From Podila epigama (taxonomy: Eukaryota > Mortierellomycota > Mortierellomycetes > Mortierellales > Mortierellaceae), in NCBI GenBank assembly GCA_015679605.1, contig JAAAVE010000446.1, positions 1-16,338 of the forward strand: 16,338 nt of DNA, in the 5' to 3' direction. The translations under genes and the position numbers were made by a program. The notes below the pieces were generated by a model. That model did no database searches, was not told the DNA's origin, and saw nothing but the letters and a program-made list of their open reading frames with translations. Shown in pieces: positions 7,747 through 16,261 of this stretch; the first letter of the stretch is position 1, and every line of letters starts with the position of its first letter.

Positions 7747-8682
7747 TTTTTTTGTTCTACAAAAAAAAAGCAGTCCAACTATAACGTAAAAAAATGGGCT
7801 TCAGGTTGTCTGGTTGGGCTTTGCGGTTTCGGACAAGGAAAAAAAAATGGCAAGGTTCGTTCAAGAAAGAGAGAGAGAGGGATGGTAAATCTGTGAGTCT
7901 GTTGTGCTAAGCAATAGTCAGACGCAAAAGATGATGGAGGAGGCTGTATATCCAGACTGATATTTATCCATAGGATCAGCCATCAATTTCTTACAAGTGT
8001 AGAATTTCTTTGAGCAACAAGTCCAAAAGTAAAAAAAATGAAAAAAAAAAAGTTCACGTCTGACAACAGAGTAGGTTAGGTTACAAAACATACAGGTGGT
8101 AGGGTATCCAAACAGGTGGGTGGGTGTGACGGGTATAAAAGCGTGCCTAGACAGCACAGTCTGTGTGGGTGTCTGATGAAATTGTGTGCAGAGTGAGAAT
8201 GAAGTGAGAATGTGAATGCGTGAAATTGTGTGTTTCGAATGAGTGGTGTGTGTGAAGTGAAGTGGTGAAGTGTGTGTGAAGTTAAGTGGTGAAGTGTGTG
8301 TGAAGTATTTATTGTGCTTTTGACTTTGAGCAGGTGGAAGTGTCATAATTGGGGAAGGAAAGGGGAGAAAACGCTTTGCCACAGCACCTGACGCAGCATA
8401 TGCGATGACAGCCGTTTTCCATGGTGGGTTGGTCGGTTGGTTGAATAGAGAAGAAGAGAGAGATTTGGCTTGGCGCGCGCTGAAATGGGACGTGTCAAAT
8501 TCCCTTTCTCAGCCTGTCACGCTGCGTCGCACTGCACTCACTTGCACTCCACCACTCACTCATCACAGTTTTTTTATTCTGTTCTTTCTTTCTTTTCTTC
8601 ATTCTCTTTTCACTCATACCATCCTTTCCCCCTTCATCACTCATCCAACTGCAAAACCCCCCTTCCTAATACATTACTGCAG
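7747..8682. promoter_or_regulatory. Divergent intergenic region between F-box gene and VPS1
   Basis: About 940 bases between two genes that diverge, so both promoters should lie here. It contains A tracts near 7761-7769 and 8033-8051, GT/GAAGTG repeats at 8241-8306, and a C/T-rich stretch at 8520-8680 next to the VPS1 start, typical of a fungal leader. CCTAATACATTACTGCAG ends exactly at the VPS1 ATG and looks like the 3' end of a leader intron. Frames on either strand (for example 8382-7918 minus) are mostly translated repeat and are not supported as genes. Confidence 0.55.
8241..8306. repeat. 24-bp tandem repeat, two full copies and one partial
   Basis: The 22-base core AGTGGTGAAGTGTGTGTGAAGT occurs at 8261-8282 and 8285-8306 without change (period 24), preceded by a degenerate shorter copy at 8241-8260. 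It lies in the shared F-box/VPS1 promoter region. Confidence 0.85.
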
Positions 8683-11600
8683 ATGGACGCCACTCTCATC
8701 AAAACCATCAACAAACTGCAGGATGCATTCTCGACTGTTGGAGTCCATAACCCCGTCGACTTGCCCCAGATCGTCGTCATCGGCTCTCAATCCAGTGGCA
8801 AGTCCTCTGTTCTTGAGAACATTGTCGGACGCGACTTTCTTCCTCGAGGCACTGGAATTGTCACTCGTCGTCCCTTGGTGAGAATTTTTTTTTTATTTCA
8901 TTTTTTTTTTTTTGTCTTGTCGTGTCGTTTATACTTGATGTTTTTTATCACTTTGTTGCATACAGTGACTATGCACTGGGAATAATATGCACATATGCTA
9001 CTTAAGCTACTTTATTGACCAGTCTCATTTTTTTTTCCTTCTTCTCTTCTATTTTCCTACTCTTTACTCTTCAGGTTCTCCAATTGATTAACCGTGCTGC
9101 ACCTACTTCAGAAGAAGGCGACAAGGACAAAGGCAAGTGTCTTCAATACATCTTGCGTGTACAATATTGTGTGTCTCTTTCGAGAACAAGATGGAAAATA
9201 GAAACGAGGGAAATCTGTTCAGGCACCTGTTGCCTGTTCAGCGCCCATGTGATACACGCCCTCCCCTCTCCTCCCCTTCCCCTTCCAAACCCAAACATGT
9301 CCACGAGCTAACTTTTACTTTCTTCCAAAACTTTTTTTTTTCAAAACATGACAACATAAATGATTTCAACAGATGCCAAGGAAGACGATGACGAAAAGAA
9401 AGAACCTGAAGAATGGGGCGAGTTCTTGCATCAACCCGGTGTCAAGTATTCCGACTTTAACCTGATCCGTGAAGAGATTGTGCGCGACACCGAGGCAAAG
9501 ACTGGAAAGAACGCCGGCATCTCGCCCCTTCCCATCAATCTTCGCATCTATTCACCTCATGTTCTCACCTTGACCTTGGTCGATTTGCCAGGTCTGACAA
9601 GGGTAAGGCAAAATATTGTCAAATAGATGGCAGGCACTGTTGTCGCGTAGAGTCTATTTTTTTTGCTTCATATTGTACTGTGCACAAGCGTCACAAGGTG
9701 CAATGGTCATGGCAATATCTAATCTAAAAAAGCAAAACGTATACACACACATTTCGCTTGTTCGTTCGTTTATTCACTCACATAGGTACCAGTAGGAGAC
9801 CAGCCCAAGGACATTGAAAAGCAAATTCGTGATATGATCTTCAAGTACATTTCAAAGTCAAACGCCATCATTCTGGCCGTTACAGCCGCCAACACCGATC
9901 TTGCCAACTCGGACGGTCTTCGTCTCGCTCGCGATGTTGATCCCGAAGGTGCTAGAACGATCGGTGTTTTGACAAAGATTGACCTCATGTAAGAGACAAA
10001 GATTTTTGAACTGGGAAAGGAACATACTTTTTTTTCTACTGTGGTCAACTGACATGAAGGGACAACTGGAACTGATAAAAATAATGATGATGACAATAAT
10101 AATAGGGATGCTGGAACGGATGTTGTGGATATTCTGGCAGGCCGTGTCATTCCTCTCCGTCTCGGCTACGTTCCCGTCGTCAACCGTGGTCAGCGCGACA
10201 TTGAACAAAAGAAGAGTATTAGTCGCTCGTTGGAAGGTGAGCGTGCCTTCTTTGAGAACCATGCTGCCTACAAGAGCAAAGCTCAATACTGCGGAACCCC
10301 TTACCTTGCCCGCAAGCTGAACATGGTACATATTTCTGATCTCTTTTGTTTATTTGTTTGTCATCCCATGTCATGTTGCGCTTTTATGCTCTTTGTGTTT
10401 ATTGTACATGCCCTATGCTAGTCGACAACTTTCACGTGTTCGCTGCTAACATTTCGATGTGCTATTGCACTACTCCTATTCCTTGCCTCTAGATCTTGAT
10501 GCACCATATCCGCAACACCTTGCCAGAGATCAAGGCCAAGATCCAAGCGGCTCTGGCCAAATACCAGGCTGAGCTAGCCACATTGGGCGACGGTATGTTG
10601 GAAGGCGCTGGAGGACAGGCTAACATTGTCCTCAACATCATCACAGAGTTCTGCACCGAGTTCAGGACTATCATTGATGGTAACTCGACAGACTTGACCT
10701 CGTTCGAGCTTTCTGGTGGTGCTCGAATCAGCTTTGTCTTTCACGAGTTGTACTCGAATGGAGTCAAGGCCTTGGATCCATTCGATCAAGTCAAGGATGT
10801 TGACATTCGTACCATCCTATACAACTCTTCAGTAAGTTGGTTGCTAGAGCTAAAGATTATTTCGACTCGCGCGCAATGCCCCTTTATCATTATCTCTCTC
10901 GCCATCAATGCATCTACTTCACTGTCATCAAAACTAACCATGCATCGATGCGCCTACTGTCCTGACATATAATTCTCATAGGGATCATCGCCTGCACTCT
11001 TCGTCGGTACGACTGCTTTCGAAGTCATTATCAAACAACAGATCAAACGTTTGGAGGATCCCAGTTTGCGCTGTGTCAACATTGTATTTGACGAGCTGGT
11101 TCGTATCTTGACTCAGCTCTTGTCAAAGCAACTCTTCAAGCGATTCCCACAGTTGAAGGATCGCTTTTACCAGGTCGTCATCAACTTTTTCCGCAAGCAG
11201 CTCAACCCGACGAATAAGCTTGTGACGGATATCATCAACATGGAGTCCTGCTACATCAACACTGGCCATCCCGACTTTTTGAATGGCCACAAGGCTATGG
11301 CCGTGATCAACGATCGTATGAATGCTGCCAAGAACCCTCAACCTGTTGATCCCAAGAACCGCAACTCGGCCCTCACTCAACTTCCTCCAAGCCTGGAACC
11401 TGAGCCTACCAACAATGGATTCTTTGGTAGCTTCTTTTCTGGAAAGAAGAAGAGATCTGCAGTCATGGAGCCTGTAAGTGATTTCTCTCTTTTTTTTCAT
11501 TGGTGTTTTCTATCTTTCTTTCTATATATTTTTTCAAGATTGTGGTTATTTTAATCGCGAGCATGTTGCTAATATCAAGTCATTTCAACGATGTTTCGTC

Positions 11601-12183
11601 AAACAAAAATATATAGCCACCAGCTGTGTTGAAGGCATCTGGAAACTTGTCAGAGCGTGAGCAGATCGAGACTGAAGTTATCAGTAAGTTGGCTAAACAA
11701 TGAAACTAAACCAACGTTGTTCTCTTTTTTTTTTTTTGCAACAAAACAAGTATAACAGAGTACTATTGTGGCATGGGAGCTGACTCTTATCAACTACGCA
11801 TCTGTGAATATAGAACTGTTGATCTCATCTTATTTCAATATCGTGAAGCGCACGGTTATTGATACGGTGCCCAAGGCTATTATGCTCAACCTGGTCAACA
11901 CAGCTAAAGAGGAGTTGCAGCGCGAGTTGCTGCAAGAGTTGTACAAGGCCGACGTGCTGGATGAGCTTTTGAAGGAGAGTGAGTTTACCCAGAACCGCCG
12001 CAAGGAGTGCAAAAAGATGATTGAGGCCCTTCAGCGGGCTGACGAGATTGTTGGATCAGGTAAGAAAAAAAGGAATGCTTAACGGTTGTTTATGTTTGAA
12101 CGAGTCGTTGTCGTCAAAGCGTGAATACATTAATCTCACTTTTTTTCCTCCCTTTTGTAATCTCCTTAATAGTCGCTGGATAA
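8683..12183 (+). CDS. VPS1: Vps1 dynamin-related GTPase, ten exons
   Basis: Exons are 8683-8877, 9075-9132, 9373-9602, 9786-9988, 10106-10325, 10493-10831, 10982-11473, 11617-11683, 11814-12059 and 12173-12183. They join in phase to 687 codons, or 686 residues, close to the roughly 700 of yeast Vps1. The GTPase domain shows G1 GSQSSGKS (34-41), an intact [12 protein letters not shown] switch region, G3 DLPG (155-158) and G4 TKID (224-227). The stalk includes [14 protein letters not shown] and [18 protein letters not shown] variable loop holds [13 protein letters not shown]. The C-terminal GTPase effector domain starts near [19 protein letters not shown] and ends [19 protein letters not shown]. 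Vps1 assembles into rings that drive fission at late Golgi, endosomes, vacuoles and peroxisomes. No PH or Pro-rich domain is present, as expected for the family. Intron 2 uses a GC donor. The start agrees with the conserved [13 protein letters not shown]-terminus. High certainty. Confidence 0.95.
9133..9372 (+). other. Probable GC-AG intron in VPS1
   Basis: The reading phase requires exon 2 to end one base into a codon. The only strong donor of that phase is AAAG|GCAAGT at 9132/9133, which has the extended consensus seen at GC-type donors. The acceptor is TTCAACAG at 9365-9372. The join encodes [12 protein letters not shown], the acidic insert expected before EEWGEF. Confidence 0.7.
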
Positions 12184-12219
12184 ATCAATTTTCAAGCCAG
12201 AAGCATCATGAAAAATATT

Positions 12220-12276
12220 ACAGATATAAAAAAAATTGTAAAGTGTGTACAGTGTTTGCAGTGTCTACAGTGTGTT
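12220..12276 (+). terminator. Likely 3' end signal of VPS1: A-rich element then GT-rich 9-bp repeats
   Basis: Downstream of the VPS1 stop, ATATAAAAAAAATTGTAAA is followed by four degenerate 9-bp units at 12241-12276 (three begin CAGTGT, at 12250, 12259 and 12268). An A-rich element followed by a GT-rich one is the usual layout for cleavage and polyadenylation. It occupies half of the 126 bases between VPS1 and the next start codon. Confidence 0.4.
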
Positions 12277-12309
12277 GTTCTCTTTTTACTCTATTCAACC
12301 TTCATAATC

Positions 12310-12981
12310 ATGACATCCCATGGAATGAAAACACTCTTAGAGAGTGACCCTGGTATGAAATGAGGGAGGGATCTATATTTCTCATTGACATTCAACTATT
12401 GGCCCTGACATGGAATTGCTCTCTATTTTTCTTTAGATGCATCAAGTCATGTGCAATTCATGAAACTTGCTATTGACCAAGCAAATCTTTCAATTCCTGT
12501 GCAGTCTGGGTACTGTGTTGGCGCGGTACTTGTAGAGTTTGATGGAGCTCGACCCAATGTAGAGGAACGTTTCCGAATTGTTGCAACAGGGCATTCACGA
12601 GAACTTCCAGGGAATACACATGCAGAGGAATGTTGTTTGTTGAAACTAGCAGAACTTCAACAACATATTCACGCAAGTGAAGGAGAGCACAAGCGCGACA
12701 ACGTTGCACAGCAGCAACAACAGCAGCAGACAAGGAAGCAATTGATCATGTATAGTACGATGGAACCATGCAGTACACGGCTTTCTGGGAACCGACCATG
12801 TTCAGACCGGCTCATCGAGTCTGGAGTACAGACTGTGTATGTGGGCGTACGGGAACCAGACCACTTTGTGCAAAAGGTGGTGGGTGTAGAGAATATGGTT
12901 GAGCATGGGATCCAAGTGATTTATGTGCCTGGATTTGAAGAGCAGTGCCTGGCACCCAACCGCCATGTCCTCTCAAAATAG
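12310..12981 (+). CDS. Zinc-dependent CMP/dCMP-type deaminase, Rib2 deaminase-domain-like
   Basis: Exons 12310-12352 and 12437-12981 join in phase (split Asp codon, donor GTATGA, acceptor CTTTAG) to 195 residues. Core motifs are YCVGAVLVE (40-48), GHSRELPGNTHAEEC (66-80) with zinc ligand His76 and catalytic Glu78, and TMEPCSTRLSGNRPC (122-136) with Cys126 and Cys136 as ligands. SGVQTVYVGVREPDHFV and a C-terminal GIQVIYVPGFEE follow. This arrangement, especially LPGNTHAE and EPCSxRLSGNxPC, is what I know from the deaminase domain of fungal Rib2, which deaminates a pyrimidine intermediate of riboflavin synthesis. As a stand-alone protein it may instead be a paralog of unknown substrate. A Gln7 insertion (106-112) sits in the loop between the two zinc motifs. 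The start at 12310 is supported by the in-phase exon and the LESDPDASSHVQFMKLAI N-terminus. The deaminase fold is sure; the substrate is inference. Confidence 0.85.
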
Positions 12982-13359
12982 GTAGAGAGATCATTCGTTA
13001 CAAAGGTACCTTTCAATATTCTAGCGATAGACATATAACATAATCACAGTCAACACCTTTGCTCCAGCCCAAAATCTACTTGTCTCTCCCTTGATTCTCA
13101 CAATGGCTGATATCAGCCATAGCGTTTGAGCCTGACGTTTGGGACCTGGCCCCAGCTAGCTTTGGCCCTTCGTGAGCCCCAAGATTGAGATACGACCCAA
13201 AGGGGTTTTAACATTTGCTCCTACTGAACTTCGGTGACGCAGGCCAAGTCATCAGGTGGCTTGTTCTCCTGCTTGCTCGAGATGCATGTATTTTATGATT
13301 TTCTCCCCTTTTTTAAATCCAACCATTTCATCACCACATCTTATATTCACATAATCACC
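12982..13359. promoter_or_regulatory. Intergenic region upstream of RanBP1, with 18-bp palindrome
   Basis: About 380 bases between the deaminase stop and the RanBP1 start on the same strand. From 13081 to 13260 the base composition is more balanced than in neighbouring untranslated DNA and contains several short inverted motifs, including a perfect 18-bp palindrome (13103-13120) and AGCTAGCT near 13155. A T-rich, then CATC/CACC-rich leader precedes the ATG. I see no tRNA B box and no coding frame. Confidence 0.5.
13103..13120. promoter_or_regulatory. Perfect 18-bp palindrome upstream of RanBP1
   Basis: ATGGCTGATATCAGCCAT is its own reverse complement, about 240 bases before the RanBP1 ATG. 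A dimeric transcription factor site is one explanation; chance is another. Confidence 0.35.
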
Positions 13360-14888
13360 ATGTCTGATAACCACGAAACCGTCGCTGTGGTATGTTTTTC
13401 AGGAAACATTTCACTTTTCTTTTCCATTTCACCTGTTGAGCTTCAGTTGCAATGTTTTCTTGCCCAAATATAATACCTCATCCAACAATTTCGATTCTTT
13501 TTGGGGGGCATGAGTCAATCTTTTTTTTTTTGCATCACCTTTCTTGCCTTTTTTTTTTCTTTTGTCAAAAGGCTAAAATTCGATTGTTTGAACATGATTG
13601 AAACACAAAATGTGCCTTGGAAAAGACAGATTGAGAGGCATTTGCGTTTATTATAACTCGAGACTCTATCACTACTCCGTCCATGGAAGGGCAAAGAACA
13701 TCACATACCTGCTCCGCCACCAAAGAGTTCCAATAGACTTTTTGCCTTTTTTTTCGTTTTTTTTTATTTTTTTTTTTTGCTTGGATAGACACCTCAGGAA
13801 CAGGAACAAAAAAGAGGATGACCACACTTGACTGCTACGATTTTCACAGGAGCCTTTTTTTTTCTATCGTCCCTAATTTATCACGAGTGTTCGCCACCCT
13901 CTTTTTACTGACTTTATGTATTTTTTCTCCCCCTTTGTTTTGACTCGACATTTTCTACCAATAGGAGGAGGAGACTGACGTTCACTTCGAGCCCGTTATT
14001 AAGCTTGAGGCTGTTGAAGTCAAGACCTTGGAGGAGGATGAGGAGGCTATCTTCAAGATGTGCGTGATATTTTTTTGTTTTCTTTTCGTTCTTTTTTGCT
14101 TTTGGCGTTTGTATCAGCTTTTTGTGATGCCAACGAGTTGTCTTGTGTGCGATTATATCACACACGCACGTTCAGTTTCTTTTTTTTTTCTTTTTTTTTC
14201 TTTTTATTATTAGAAAAAATGAAAGAGGTGTGGATATCTGACTAACAAAGGAGCATTTTAAATATTTGGAACGCAATTGCAAAAAAAAAAACTTTATAGG
14301 CGCGCCAAGCTCTTCCGTTTCTTCAAGGACTTGAACGAGTGGAAGGAGCGTGGCACTGGTGATGTTCGTCTTATGCAGCACAAGGAGACCAAGCGTATCC
14401 GTCTTTTGATGCGCCGTGACAAGACCCTCAAGGTCTGCGCCAACCACAACAGTAAGCAATGGAATTTTATATATATGTCGTCGTCGTTGGTCCTTGAGTT
14501 GTCGTAGAGTTTTTTTGAAAATGAAAAAGGATGTGATGCTGACCTTTTATTTTTGTGTCCTGTCTTGTCCTAAACAACTTTGTGATATGATATATCAGTT
14601 TCCGCTGATATGGCTTTGACTCCCAATGTTGGATCTGACCGCTCTTGGGTTTGGAACGTTGCTGCTGACTACTCTGAGGATCCCGCTGAGCCCATGACCT
14701 TGGCTATCCGTCTTGCCAACTCTGACAACGCTGAGCTCTTCAAGACTGCTTTCGAGGATGCCCAAAAGTCGAACGCTGCTCTCAAGGCTGCCAAGGCTGC
14801 TGCAGAGGACAACAAGGAGGAAACCAAGGAAGAGGAGAAGAAGGAAGATGAGAAGGAGGAGGAGGAGAAGAAGGAAGAGTCTGCATAA
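13360..14888 (+). CDS. YRB1: Ran-binding protein 1 (Yrb1), four exons
   Basis: Exons 13360-13389, 13965-14059, 14300-14451 and 14599-14888 join in phase to 188 residues ending TAA. Residues about 18-155 are a Ran-binding domain: [80 protein letters not shown] and [22 protein letters not shown]. The [21 protein letters not shown] and SDRSWVW blocks are hallmark residues. The protein binds Ran-GTP in the cytoplasm and, with RanGAP, strips it from exporting karyopherins. The N-terminus is very short, and the C-terminal 30 residues are an alternating Glu/Lys stretch. Intron 1 is 575 nt, long for this genome; intron 2 (240 nt) starts with a weak donor, GTGCGT. The start follows AATCACC, a good fungal context. 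Very confident. Confidence 0.95.
13390..13964 (+). other. Long first intron of RanBP1
   Basis: Donor GTATGT, acceptor ACCAATAG; 575 nt. T-rich flanks with many T runs surround a non-T-rich island at about 13570-13740. The island contains no complete C/D box pair or other RNA signature that I can confirm. Confidence 0.75.
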
Positions 14889-15107
14889 ATATAAACAAGA
14901 AAGATTTTATAATCTATTACACAACAAAAAAAAAAGCAGCAATGCACGCATTGCGTTCAAACACATTTTCTTGCTTTCAATGTTGATAAATCTCTCTCTT
15001 TCTCGTGCTTTCTTGTTGGCTCTTGCCTTGAATAGAATAGACAAAAAAAAAGGCAATGAAGTTTATGAAAATGAAATGCAGAAATGAATGAAAAGTTGTA
15101 TATATCT
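14889..15107. other. Intergenic region between convergent RanBP1 and DBP10 genes
   Basis: About 220 AT-rich bases carrying both 3' untranslated ends. ATAAATATAAA just after the RanBP1 stop could act as its polyadenylation signal. TGTATATA at 15097-15104 (plus strand) matches the core of a Puf3-type RNA site, but it is almost 210 nt past the stop and may lie beyond the cleavage site. Confidence 0.4.
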
Positions 15108-16261
15108 TTAGCGACGTCCACCGCGACCACCGCGTCCACCACCACGTCCACCACCACCGCGTCCACCTCTGGACGAACCTCCACGACCGCCACGACTGCC
15201 GCGGACAACCTTTGAGTTGGCATGACGACCCGTCTTTTCGCGACGGGCTTCCTTGGCGAGACGTTCCTTGGCAATAGCAGTGGAAGACTTGAGTTCTGAA
15301 CGGACTTGACCACCACGACCGCCACGACCACCACGAGTACCACTACTACTACCACCTCTAGCAGGAATACCAGCAGCGGCGGCTTCCTTCTCTGCAAACT
15401 TGGCACGTTTCGCTTTACGTTCATAATCGTGTGCGAGAGGATCGAGTGGTTTAGCCTCCTCTTGACGGGTATGTCTGAATCGTTTCGCCGCCATGGAAGC
15501 ACGCGAGGAAGGCAATTCCATTTCTCCAGCACGAGGCAAGTTTGTCTTTGTCTTTTGTTGCCAATCCGAGAAACGACCTGATTTGAAAGAGGCCGAGATC
15601 TTGTTGCCGGATTCTGTGGTGATGAGTTTCTTGTTGTCGGCACCAATACCAAGACCCTTGACAAACTTTTTCTTTTTCGCGTCCCATTTGATGGTGTTCT
15701 TTGTTCGGTTCATGGTCTCGCGCTCGTCTCCGTTCATGTCCATGGTAGCATGTTGTGCTTGTTCGAGGAATGAGTTGTTGGTGTTGACCATGGAGTAACC
15801 ACGCTCCGTGTTGGTGTCCTGTTGAGTATGCGACATGTAATAGTTTTCATCCTTGAAAGAAGTTGGTTTCTTCTTTTCGCCGTCATGGTTGCTGGATGAT
15901 CGCTTCTTGGTCGTTCCAACTGTACGCTTAAAGACCTTTTCAAGATCTGCTTCCGAAGCTTCAGGGCCCAAGGAAGTTGTATTATTCACATTATCATTGC
16001 TGTTGCTGTTCTCCCCTGAACCCGAGCCATCCTGAGGGTTTTCGGTGGGGAAGAGGTTAACAGTAAGACCCGCCTTCTTTTGACGTGTCATGGTAATGAC
16101 CTTGTCAACAACGCCACGACGTGTCTTCATGACATTAGAAGCAACAGTGGCTCCCTTGATACCACGTTGACCAAATTCGAAAATGGTTTCTGCTGGTCTG
16201 AAATTGAATATTGAAGCAATCAAGTTGACACGCGCCTTTTCTTCCTCGTTGACAGAGTCGG
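15108..16261 (-). CDS. DBP10: DEAD-box RNA helicase Dbp10/DDX54, C-terminal exon
   Basis: The last coding exon runs on the minus strand from the acceptor AAAAATAG (exon begins at 16261, phase 2) to TAA at 15110-15108, encoding about 384 residues. The upstream intron and the helicase motor lie beyond the right edge; CACTAACTAAC inside the edge sequence is a good branch site. The start of the exon (VNLIASIFNFRPAETIFEFG) matches the region following the helicase core in Dbp10. The DBP10 C-terminal domain is clear: DENYYMSH, NTERGYSM, NNSFLEQAQHATMDM, then KNTIKWDAKKKKFVKG. A Lys/Arg/Glu-rich segment follows, then two RGG clusters, RGGRGGRGG around the 15300-15335 region and a final run at about 15111-15205. 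Dbp10 acts in the nucleolus on 25S rRNA during 60S assembly. The identity rests on the C-terminal domain only, but is strong. Confidence 0.9.
15111..15205 (-). repeat. Gly/Arg-codon repeat encoding the RGG tail of Dbp10
   Basis: About 95 bases of repeated GGT/GGC/CGT-type codons encode the last 30 or so residues, consisting almost only of Gly and Arg with a Ser-Ser break. A second short RGG block is encoded near 15305-15345. Confidence 0.85.

Noticed and set aside
7918-8382. Open frame of 154 codons on the minus strand between the F-box gene and VPS1
   Set aside because: Most of it is translated GAAGTG/GTGTGT repeat and T tracts. No domain is recognisable, and it lies in the expected divergent promoter.
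8470-8682. Upstream in-frame ATG extending VPS1 by 71 residues
   Set aside because: The extension is a translation of C/T-rich leader DNA, while the conserved Vps1 N-terminus begins at 8683.
13080-13260. tRNA or 5S-like RNA gene upstream of RanBP1
   Set aside because: The patch has balanced composition and short inverted repeats, but no B box (GGTTCRANYCC) or cloverleaf could be built on either strand.
14957-15664. 235-codon minus-strand frame overlapping Dbp10
   Set aside because: It is a shadow frame of the Dbp10 exon, producing Val-rich translation of the Gly/Arg repeat. The Dbp10 frame has a conserved C-terminal domain.
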